In this document: piece by piece, positions 1-6,200 of the stretch
How the letters are laid out: each line of letters opens with the position of its first letter
Position numbering within the stretch: the first letter of the stretch is position 1
The notes under the pieces: model-generated
Seen by the model: the letters and a program-made list of their open reading frames with translations, nothing else
Databases searched by the model: none
Told to the model about the DNA's origin: nothing
Assembly (NCBI GenBank): GCA_023356515.1
Contig: JAKQYG010000152.1
Span: forward strand, 1 to 8,656
Source: Trichodesmium sp. MAG_R04
GTDB lineage: Bacteria > Cyanobacteriota > Cyanobacteriia > Cyanobacteriales > Microcoleaceae
Direction: 5' to 3'
Length of the DNA stretch: 8,656 bases
Translations under genes and position numbers: made by a program

Positions 1-559
1 TTTCAGATGCTAAAGCTTGTCGATTAAGTTCAGCTAAATTAGGATGGAGATAATCCTCGGTTAAAATAATCTTTAAATCTCCTTCATCAGCCACTTGAAT
101 CTGAAAAGACTTTAACAACTCAACGAAATATTCATCTGTTAGGGAACCTAATGTTTGGACTGTAACTTTAGTCGATTGTAATTGATCGTAAGCTTGGGAT
201 TGAGAAATGCCGAGATGATGGCAAATCATAACTAAATTAGAAGGTAATAATTCATTTTTTTCCAATAGGTATCCTTGTTTGTGTAGCTGAAAGAGAGCTT
301 GTTGAATTTTAATACTAAAATTCAGAATCTCTTGGAAAAAATTAGGATTGTCTTGTGTTAAATTTTGGTCTTGTAGAATTTCTAATTGCAGAATATCGAT
401 AATTTCATTAATATTTCGTTGACCATTAATTACCTTAGCTAAACGATAATAAAGGGGATCTTGCAAACAGACTGATTCTCTTTCTGATATAAAAAATACT
501 GTATCAGGTTCTATGATTTCAAGTAAGTAAGCCGGATTAAAATAAGGTTGATTGAACAT
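1..559 (-). CDS. TOMM (azoline RiPP) leader-binding / cyclodehydratase-type protein, N-terminal part
   Basis: The start is the ATG read at 559-557. The frame stays open for 186 codons and runs off the left edge, so this is the N-terminal part only. The opening (FNPAYLLEIIEPDTVFFISE, then a DPLYYRLAKVINGQRNINEI segment) matches my memory of the TOMM precursor leader-peptide-binding / 'bacteriocin biosynthesis cyclodehydratase' family. That part forms a winged-helix RiPP recognition element that docks the precursor leader. Residues 166-183 (LTEDYLHPNLAELNRQAL) match the family's 'L-T-x-DYL-x-P-x-LAE-x-N' motif, which precedes the adenylating part. In cyanobacteria this module is often fused to a C-terminal YcaO ATPase that turns Cys/Ser/Thr into azolines, but the fusion cannot be seen here. 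No strong ribosome binding site precedes the ATG. A degraded EAL-domain fragment in the same orientation ends 24 bp upstream. Family assignment is from recognised motifs, without a database search. Alternative: a stand-alone leader-binding protein of a related RiPP class. Confidence 0.75.
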   Translation of the reverse strand, partial: MFNQPYFNPAYLLEIIEPDTVFFISERESVCLQDPLYYRLAKVINGQRNINEIIDILQLEILQDQNLTQDNPNFFQEILNFSIKIQQALFQLHKQGYLLEKNELLPSNLVMICHHLGISQSQAYDQLQSTKVTVQTLGSLTDEYFVELLKSFQIQVADEGDLKIILTEDYLHPNLAELNRQALASE

Positions 560-582
560 TTCTGGCTAAAATTATTTTCTAG

Positions 583-747
583 TTATAAGGGGCAATAATT
601 GAGCGATCGCTTATCAACGCTTAACTGAATTCCCAACTCTCATAGATTAGATAAAAGTTGACTAGCAGACCCACCACTATCCATAGTAACACTTTCTGTG
701 ATTTTTATTTTTAACCCTTGAGGATCGATACCTGTCTTTTGCAGAAT
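583..747 (-). pseudogene. EAL-domain (c-di-GMP phosphodiesterase) fossil fragment
   Basis: Reading the minus strand from 747 gives ILQKTGIDPQGLKIKITESV, followed by TMDSGGSASQLLSNL, a TGA stop at 642-640, then in the same frame ELGIQLSVDKRSLNYCPL and a TAA at 585-583. This follows the middle of EAL domains closely: 'L-x-x-TGLDP-x-x-L-x-LEITES-V-x-M', then 'L-x-x-LGI-x-LS-(I/V)DDFGTGYSSL-x-YL'. The ITES motif is intact as KITES. The DDFGTGYSSL loop, which carries metal-binding acidic residues, has collapsed to DKRSL. There is no start codon, no EAL signature itself and no C-terminal half, so the fragment cannot encode an enzyme. An in-frame TAA (stop) lies a few codons upstream of the ILQKTG segment. 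The relic lies just upstream of the TOMM gene in the same orientation and probably marks an old deletion or insertion breakpoint. Confidence 0.7.
603..610. other. HIP1 octamer palindrome
   Basis: GCGATCGC is the Highly Iterated Palindrome 1 that is over-represented in many cyanobacterial genomes. It lies inside the EAL relic. It supports a cyanobacterial origin but says nothing about local function. Confidence 0.8.
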
Positions 748-861
748 AGGGTAAAATTAAGTTAAGTTAGGAAAACTGTTTAGCTGGACTTTTGAAAAAA
801 AATGAAGTAAAACAATCTATAATTATTATATAATTGGTTTTTTACCTGAAAATGCTAGCTG

Positions 862-1126
862 GTGAAAGAAACAACCTTGTCTTCCTTGCCACCATGTTTT
901 GAAAAGTGGTGCCAAAAATTTGAGGACTTATGGAAAACTAAGGGTCAAAAGAAAAGGATTTCGTTATTACTTAGCTGGAGTTCTTGGAGAAAGTCAACGA
1001 AAAAATATTGCTCAAATGACTAACAATATTATTGGGGAATCCTATAATAATATATATCATTTTATAAGCTTTTCAGTATGGGATGAACAGTTATTTAATT
1101 TGATTTTTTTCCAAAAGTCTAGTTAA
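862..1126 (+). pseudogene. IS701-like transposase, N-terminal fragment with frameshift and truncation
   Basis: A GTG at 862 opens a frame reading VKETTLSSLPPCFEKWCQKF then EDLWKTKGQKK. This resembles the start of cyanobacterial IS701/IS4-type DDE transposases ('MKETTP..MPPCF..WC..F'). Around 945-951, in a run of A (AAGAAAAGGA), one extra A appears to shift the frame. The similarity resumes one frame over as KGFRYYLAGVLGESQRKNIA, then QMTNNIIGESYNNIYHF and a SVWDEQLFN segment ending near 1104. The next eight codons look unrelated and a TAA closes the frame at 1124-1126. Only about 80 residues of a protein of roughly 400 remain. All of the DDE catalytic core is missing, so it is inactive. The stop directly abuts a 28-bp sequence that occurs again 239 bp downstream, which suggests that the right part was lost by deletion or by a further insertion. 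Family naming is from motif memory; calling it a transposase remnant is firmer than calling it IS701. Confidence 0.75.
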
Positions 1127-1255
1127 CCCACATTCCGCACTTCTTAACATTAAATTGATAAGTTTTATTAATCTATCGCCCCGAATGCTCTCCCTGAAAG
1201 CCTTATAGCTATGAGCATCAATTTTAAAAATTATAAAGAATTGTAACTGATTTTC
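1094..1255 (-). other. 54-codon minus-strand open frame antisense to the transposase remnant, probably not a gene
   Basis: On the minus strand there is no stop for 54 codons. The frame includes KIDAHSYKAFRESIRGDRLI and then, across the 28-bp repeat, MLRSAECGL. The second repeat copy reads MLRSAECGL in the same way, followed at once by a stop. No ATG, GTG or TTG occurs before the internal Met in the repeat, and no ribosome binding site is visible. It may be the end of a former gene or chance. It is recorded because the shared peptide shows that the repeat is copied as a unit. Confidence 0.2.
1127..1154 (+). repeat. 28-bp direct repeat, copy 1 (putative IS end)
   Basis: It starts CCCACATTCCGCACTTCT and ends AACATTAAA. 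It is identical over all 28 bases to 1366-1393 and in the same orientation. It begins at the base after the stop of the broken transposase, as a terminal sequence left behind by an insertion sequence would. Confidence 0.85.
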
Positions 1256-1304
1256 TCATAAAAAATTAGTTATTGATATTGAGTTCTAGAATGAAGGTTT
1301 TTCG

Positions 1305-1364
1305 TATAAGTCTCTTTGAAAATGTAAATATAAATAAAGATATATATTGTGAAAGAGACTTATA
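1305..1364. repeat. 13-bp perfect inverted repeat with 34-bp spacer
   Basis: TATAAGTCTCTTT (1305-1317) is matched by its exact reverse complement AAAGAGACTTATA (1352-1364). The spacer is very AT-rich. The right arm ends one base before the second 28-bp repeat. A terminator is unlikely because no gene ends here and the loop is long. Terminal inverted repeats of a tiny element, or a relic of IS ends, fit better. Confidence 0.6.
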
Positions 1365-1365
1365 G

Positions 1366-1393
1366 CCCACATTCCGCACTTCTTAACATTAAA
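1366..1393 (+). repeat. 28-bp direct repeat, copy 2 (putative IS end)
   Basis: It is identical to 1127-1154 over 28 bases and in the same orientation. Its first eight bases, CCCACATT, also pair with AATGTGGG at 1399-1406 just downstream, which gives a short hairpin potential. Confidence 0.85.
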
Positions 1394-1447
1394 ATGAAAA
1401 TGTGGGTTTATATTTCTCTGGTTTTATTGTCAGGACTTAAGCATGTA

Positions 1448-1602
1448 CGCTATATATAGCTTACTGCCATAATGAAGGTTATTTAACTTGAATAACTAAA
1501 GGTTTTTGAATAAAAAGATTTAGGCGATTTATGACGCAAAGCTCCCCTAACCCTTGAAGCTATAGTGAAGATCGTCAAAATTGTCATGCACTATATATAG
1601 CG
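1448..1602. repeat. Pair of TA-rich palindromic motifs (CGCTATATATAG / CTATATATAGCG)
   Basis: CGCTATATATAG at 1448-1459 has its exact reverse complement at 1591-1602. Because the core is itself palindromic, CTATATATAGC also occurs as a direct repeat at 1450-1460 and 1591-1601, each copy preceded by CATG two to four bases upstream. This could be a duplicated element end or a pair of protein-binding sites. Chance is reduced by the shared flank but not excluded. Confidence 0.4.
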
Positions 1603-1611
1603 CCTTTGCGT
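1534..1611. repeat. Nested imperfect inverted repeat (foldback)
   Basis: The outer arms ACGCAAAG (1534-1541) and CTTTGCGT (1604-1611) are exact reverse complements. The inner arms TATAGTG (1561-1567) and CACTATA (1589-1595) are also exact. The two stems are separated by unequal internal loops of 19 and 8 bases. The structure spans 78 bp and has no gene on either side to serve as a terminator. A miniature foldback element or a degraded palindromic repeat is the likeliest reading. Confidence 0.4.
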
Positions 1612-1760
1612 AAGCCCTGATTGTGCTTTCATTTCTAATAACCAACCTTACCCGCCAGAGCAAATATAAAGAAAATATTAATTATGGCTTTTCTATACTA
1701 AAAGAGATTACTATAAATAGTTGTAGGCTATAGGCTATGGGATTAAACTTGTTGGAACAG

Positions 1761-1778
1761 AGTTAAGGAGGCTTAACT
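1761..1778. repeat. 7-bp hairpin AGTTAAG-GAGG-CTTAACT
   Basis: A perfect 7-bp stem surrounds a 4-base loop and covers the stop codon of the possible minus-strand frame that ends at 1763. The stem is AT-rich, and the T-tract is short on either strand (TTTATT on the plus strand), so a functional terminator is doubtful. Confidence 0.3.
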
Positions 1779-1999
1779 TTATTAATATCTACATAATCAC
1801 TTTTAGCATCTTCTACTAATGCTATGTCTATGCTCCTCCATTGGGGGTTAACTGTGGTACTAATTTCTTGCGTTGCTTTTTTTTGTATAGAGTAGCCACT
1901 GATTTTAGTGCTAACTTAGTTAATAACTGAATCTTTTTTCTCTAAAGGAAGATTGTTCAACTTAAAACCTACTACAGATAAAACTATCAGATACGTGCA
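1763..1999 (-). pseudogene. Possible broken minus-strand reading frame of unknown identity
   Basis: From 1999 the minus strand reads a hydrophobic stretch (TYLIVLSVVGFKLNNLPLEK), then KDSVIN and a TAA at 1918-1916. In the same frame 50 further codons follow, including STTVNPQWRSIDIALVEDAK and YVDINKVKPP, to a TAA at 1765-1763. The composition looks protein-like and the hydrophobic start could be a membrane segment or signal. However, no start codon is visible and the frame carries an internal stop. I recognise no family. It may be a decayed gene divergent from the 2002 gene, or a chance open frame. Confidence 0.25.
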
Positions 2000-2001
2000 C
2001 T

Positions 2002-2643
2002 ATGGTATTATCCTCCGAAAGTTTGCGTGAAACTAAACTGCAAAAGTTTCCTGAATTGGCCGAAAAGAAGCTATCAGAAAGCTTAGATTCTGATAAACTC
2101 CCTCAAGGTTCAGTTCTTCGATACATGCTGGCTCAAACAAAGATGATTTCTCAAATTATTTCCTATATATGGTTATATGCAGAATCAGAACCTTTGGCCA
2201 AGCAGGCTAGAAAGTGGTTTCAAAATCCTACAAAAGATTTTGATCAAATAGAAAACCCTACTTTTACAGATAAATTGCCTTCTTTAGCCCAATTAATGAG
2301 TGCAAAACCTCAAGACGAGACTAAGTACGGCAAATTTTTGAGTAAAGTTTTTCCTGATTTCAAAGATAAAAGCAACGGTTTTTATCAATTTCCGATCTTT
2401 AATAAGAAAGACATTCATTCTGGCATAGTAGTATTTAAAACTGATGCTGCTATTGCTAATGGGTCTATTCAAGATCCTACCCCTAACAGCCCTAATGTTT
2501 TGACGGTAGTGATTGCTTTTCCACCTTGCCCAAAATTTAGTGAAGCAACACTCACAAAAGAAGAATTATCAAGTTGGCTTAAGGACAGAGATAGTAGTAA
2601 CTATACACCTTCTAATTCATATATTCCTTCTTGTAGTTCTTAG
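2002..2643 (+). CDS. Hypothetical 213-residue protein with Ser/Thr/Cys-rich C-terminal tail (candidate RiPP precursor)
   Basis: ATG at 2002 is the only plausible start, since an in-frame TAA lies at 1963-1965. No clear ribosome binding site precedes it. I do not recognise the family. The first half is polar and helical-looking with an aromatic segment (SQIISYIWLYAESEPLAKQA, about residues 50-70). Residues 142-171 contain two strand-like stretches (SGIVVFKTD and NVLTVVIAF). These are followed by FPPCPKF (173-179) and an LTKEELSSWL helix (184-193). That 'L-x-V-V-P..P..LT-x-EEL' order is loosely reminiscent of nitrile-hydratase-like leader peptides of RiPP precursors. The tail from residue 198 to 213 (SSNYTPSNSYIPSCSS) has nine of 16 residues Ser, Thr or Cys, the amino acids that azoline enzymes modify. 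No double-Gly cleavage site and no transmembrane segment are seen, and at 213 residues it is long for a precursor. The link to the TOMM gene at the left edge, about 1.4 kb away and on the other strand, is inference. It may equally be an unrelated cytoplasmic protein. Confidence 0.7.
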   Translation: MVLSSESLRETKLQKFPELAEKKLSESLDSDKLPQGSVLRYMLAQTKMISQIISYIWLYAESEPLAKQARKWFQNPTKDFDQIENPTFTDKLPSLAQLMSAKPQDETKYGKFLSKVFPDFKDKSNGFYQFPIFNKKDIHSGIVVFKTDAAIANGSIQDPTPNSPNVLTVVIAFPPCPKFSEATLTKEELSSWLKDRDSSNYTPSNSYIPSCSS

Positions 2644-2851
2644 TTATAAAAATGGCCAATAATTTTGGTTTAAAGTTTTATTTTTATCTACAACTTAGTG
2701 TTCTTTAGCAACCCTAAATCATTATTATAACTTATGCAAAGATACTAATTGTAGTCTAATAGACTTTAGATAGTGAGAGTTAATTCAAAGAAATTATCAT
2801 ATAAAGATTACATGATATTCACTCTGTCAAAGATTGAAGATTTTTTTCAGA

Positions 2852-2870
2852 ATGAATGATAATCATTGTG
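2852..2870. promoter_or_regulatory. Fur-box-like palindrome
   Basis: ATGAATGATAATCATTGTG matches 14 of 19 positions of the classical Fur consensus GATAATGATAATCATTATC, including the perfect central AATGAT-A-ATCATT. Iron-responsive FurA binding is possible. The nearest downstream start (3289) is over 400 bp away and no promoter is obvious beside the site, so its target is unclear. AT-rich DNA yields such matches by chance fairly often. Confidence 0.35.
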
Positions 2871-2873
2871 ATT

Positions 2874-2909
2874 GAGGGTGCGGGTCAGTGATTGCTTACT
2901 TGTACCCTC
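2874..2909 (+). other. RNA hairpin, 12-pair stem with G-U wobbles
   Basis: GAGGGTGCGGGT (2874-2885) can pair along its full length with ACTTGTACCCTC (2898-2909), leaving a 12-base loop. Nine pairs are Watson-Crick and three are G-U in plus-strand RNA. On the minus strand those three would be A-C mismatches, so the fold favours plus-strand transcription. It could be a 5' leader element, a small RNA stem or a decayed palindromic repeat. No T-tract follows, so it is not an intrinsic terminator. Confidence 0.4.
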
Positions 2910-3144
2910 GAATTATGTTGATTTATTTTTCAAGTTAGATAGAGTTTGCTGAAAAATATGTTGATGCTTTTATGATTAGTCAGCAAGCCCTAGATAGTTC
3001 AGAGAAACTTTCTTAAGATTTGTATACTAACTCCAAGCTCCTCCAAACGTTTCTGTTTATATACCTTTAAATTTTATTATATAGGGAAAAACTTTAGAGC
3101 CAACTAACCCAAGTATACTACAGTTATGCTAGAAAAAAATTTAT

Positions 3145-3217
3145 TTGTCAAGTCCTGGATATTCATTATCCTAAGATAAGATTTAGCTTGGTTTTGATCG
3201 GATCTAACTTGTATCAT
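3145..3217 (+). promoter_or_regulatory. Weak sigma70-type promoter candidates for the sensor-cyclase gene
   Basis: Two hexamer pairs lie ahead of the ATG at 3289: TTGTCA (3145-3150) with TATCCT (3167-3172), spacing 16; and TTGGTT (3188-3193) with TATCAT (3212-3217), spacing 18. Each is an imperfect match in AT-rich DNA. They are offered only as the best candidates in the 150 bp before the gene. Confidence 0.25.
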
Positions 3218-3288
3218 TGAACTAAAAAGTCCGCTGTCTAAACATCGTTAGTTCTGGCAAACTTTCATTTAAGACTTTAGGTTGTATT

Positions 3289-6200
3289 ATGGCATTTAAA
3301 ACTAAAAATTTCCTTGGAAATTATGATAAATTCATCTCAGATAAACATAAACAGAATAAAAAGAATATCCTGTTTAATGGGGAACATTCTGATATTTTGG
3401 AAGGCATTAAGAACAAAAATTATCAGATAATTGAAAAAATCTATGAAAATGCTAATTCCTTAGTTTATAGAGCCATCCTAAAGCCAAACAATCAAGCTAC
3501 CATTCTCAAAATCCTCAAAGGAAACTATCCTACTGTTTCTGAACTTACCAAGTATAAACAAGAATACGAAATTATTTGTTCTTTGAATGTAGATAGCATC
3601 ATTAAAGCTTATAAACTACAAAGATATGATAATAGCGTAGTAATGTTTTTAGAAGACTTTGGCGGTGTACCTCTTGAATTATTAGTATCTAAAAAGCGAT
3701 TAAGCTTAGAAAACTTTTTGACTATTGCCATTAAAACAACTGAAGGTTTAGCAGCAATTCATCAAGCTAATATCATTCATAAAGATATTAATCCTTCTAA
3801 TATTCTTTATAATCCTCAAACAGAACAACTAAAAATTATTGACTTTAGCATTTCTACCCGTTTACCCAAAGAATTTCTAACATTTCTTCCCCCTCATAAA
3901 CTAGAAGGAACTTTAGCATATATCGCCCCAGAACAAACAGGCAGAATAAACAGAGGAATAGATTATCGCAGTGACTTTTATTCTCTTGGTGTGACTTTTT
4001 ATGAACTTTTAACTAATCAACTTCCTTTTGAAACAACTGACCGAATAGAGTTAGTTCATTGTCATATTGCACAACAACCTTTACCACCCCATAAAATAAA
4101 TCCTCATATTCCTAATTTTGTATCTAATATTATAATCAAATTGTTAGCTAAAGCTCCAGAGGAAAGATATCAAAATGCTTTAGGAATTAAAGCTGACTTA
4201 GAAATTTGTCTGAATCAATTAAAGTCTCTAGGAAAAATTTATCAGTTTACCTTAGGAAGTCAAGATATTTCTGAAAAGTTTCAAATCCCCCAAAAACTAT
4301 ATGGTAGAGAAAAGGAAGTAGCTAAACTTTTAACCGCATTTTATAGAGTGACTCAAGGAACAACAGAAATGATTCTAATTTCTGGTTATTCAGGAATTGG
4401 TAAATCTGCTTTAGTGAATGAAATTCACAAACCCATTACAAAGCAACGAGGACAATTTATTAGGGGTAAGTTTGAAAAATTACAGCAAGATATTCCTTAT
4501 TCAGCTATTTCTCAAGCTTTTCAAGACTTAATCTGTAAACTACTAAGTGAGCCAGAAATAACCCTAAAGACTTGGAAAAAGAAAATTCTAGAAGCTTTAG
4601 GAAATAATGGTCAAATTCTGATTGATGTAATTCCTGAACTCGAAAAAATTATTGGGCAGCAGCCACCAGTTGAAGAACTAGGCAGACGTGAAAGTCAAAA
4701 TCGCTTTAATTTATTTTTTACAAGATTTCTGGATATTTTTTGTAAGAAAGAACATCCTTTAGTGATCTTTATTGATGATTTACAATGGGCAGACTTACCC
4801 TCTCTAAATTTAATTGAGCAATTAATGTTAAATTCTGACAACCAATATTTACTGATGATCGGGGCATATCGAGATAATGAAGTTAGTCCCACCAGTTCTT
4901 TGGTAAATAGCTTAGAGAAAATTAAGCAAGCAAATGCAGTTAGGGAAATTACCCTTTACCCCTTAAAAGTTAACCACATCAATCAATTAATTGCCAATAC
5001 CTTAAGTTGTAGCTTAGAGGTTTCAAAACCTTTAGCTGAGTTAGTTGGAGAGAAAACAGGTGGTAATCCTTTTTTTCTCACTCAACTGCTCTATTCTTTG
5101 TACCAAGAAAATTTATTAGTATTTCAAGCGCCTCAATCCTTGATTGATACAGAAAACAATCAAAGATGCTATTGGCAATGGAATATAGAGCATATTAAAA
5201 GTGTTTCTATTACTGATAATGTAGTTGAATTGATGGTAAGTAAAATAGAAAAATTTCAGCGGAAAACTCAAAATATTCTCAAATTAGCGGCTTGTATTGG
5301 TAACCAATTTAATTTAGAAATTCTTTCGATTATTAATGGAAAATCTCAAATAATTACTGCTGAAGAATTAGAATATCCTATTCAGGAAGGACTAATAAAT
5401 CCTTTGGATAATAACTATAAAATTCTTTCACTTTGGGATACTGAAGAATTATTAAATAAGCTTTCAGAAAACTATTTGGAATCGACCAAATCTATCAGCT
5501 ACAAATTTTTACATGACCGAGTACAACAAGCTGCTTATTCTTTAATTCCAGAAGATGAGAAAAAGCAATTGCATTTACAAATAGGTCGTCTACTACTGAG
5601 AAATATTGGAGAAGATGAGTTAGAAAATAAGATTTTTGATATTGTTAATCAATTGAATCAGGGATCAACCTTCATTACCGAGCAGTTAGAAAAATATGAA
5701 TTGGCAAAATTAAATCTTCAAGCTGGTAAAAAGGCCAAAAATTGCACTGCTTATCAACCTGCACTGATCTATTTAGAAACAGCCCTCAAACTACTCTCAT
5801 CAGATAGCTGGAAAATTCAATTTGATTTAACTTTAGAAATTTATACAGAAACCGTAGAAGTTGAATACCTAAATGCTCAATTTGATCGAGCTGAAGCTTT
5901 ATCGTCCATTGTGCTTCAAAAGACTAAAGAAATTATCTGTACTATTAAAATTTATGAGTTAAAAATTCAATCTTATTATTCTCAACTTCAACTACAAAAA
6001 GCTATAGATACTGCTCTGGAAATTTTAAGTAAGCTAGGTATTGTTGTCTCTTCTGATATTAGTTTAGTTCAGGAAAAAGTAGCTCAAGAAAAAAAGCACA
6101 TACAGTCATTGTTGGGAGATAAATCTATTGCTGAATTAGCAGAGCTTCCAAGGATGACTGACCCAGAAAAACTTGCTGCTATTCGGTTATTAATGAGTAT

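Larger units (their letters stand above)
1125..1408. mobile_element. Possible 284-bp MITE-like or composite element bounded by 10-bp inverted repeats
   Basis: The interval begins with AACCCACATT (1125-1134) and ends with its exact reverse complement AATGTGGGTT (1399-1408). Within it lie both copies of the 28-bp repeat and a 13-bp inverted repeat. No transposase is encoded inside. This layout suits a non-autonomous element or the leftover ends of insertion sequences. I see no convincing target-site duplication outside the ends, so the boundaries and even the existence of one unit are uncertain. Confidence 0.35.
1409..2001. other. 593-bp stretch without a supported intact gene
   Basis: The stretch contains two CTATATATAGC motifs (1450-1460 and 1591-1601), a nested inverted repeat, a tandem AGGCTAT pair near 1727-1740, a 7-bp hairpin at 1761-1778 and a possible broken minus-strand frame at 1763-1999. 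A perfect AAGGAGG (1765-1771) resembles a ribosome binding site, but no start codon follows at a usable distance. No tRNA or rRNA was recognised. Confidence 0.6.
2644..3288. other. 645-bp gene-free region upstream of the sensor-cyclase gene
   Basis: No open frame longer than about 25 codons on the plus strand looks real here. The region holds a Fur-box-like palindrome, a 36-base plus-strand RNA hairpin directly after it, a small AGTCT-AAT-AGACT palindrome at 2753-2765, and two weak promoter-like hexamer pairs before 3289. No convincing terminator follows the 2002 gene: the only stem nearby is CCAA/TTGG. Confidence 0.6.

Noticed and set aside
1125..1410. CRISPR array from the repeated 28-mer
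   Set aside because: There are only two copies 239 bp apart with no regular spacer, and one abuts a transposase remnant; IS ends explain it better.
1765..1771. Perfect AAGGAGG as a ribosome binding site
   Set aside because: No ATG, GTG or TTG opens a real frame at a suitable distance on the plus strand, and it lies inside a hairpin loop and stem.
2650..2690. Possible terminator after the 2002 gene
   Set aside because: The only stem is CCAA/TTGG (4 bp), and the T-rich stretch after it is interrupted; too weak to call.
2939..3016. Short plus-strand frame reading EFAEKYVDAFMISQQALD and ending in LS-stop
   Set aside because: It has 25 codons, a stop immediately upstream, no ribosome binding site and no recognised motif; it may be chance.
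4695..4892. 65-codon minus-strand open frame
   Set aside because: It lies wholly antisense to the Walker B region of the giant sensor protein, whose plus-strand frame is clearly coding.
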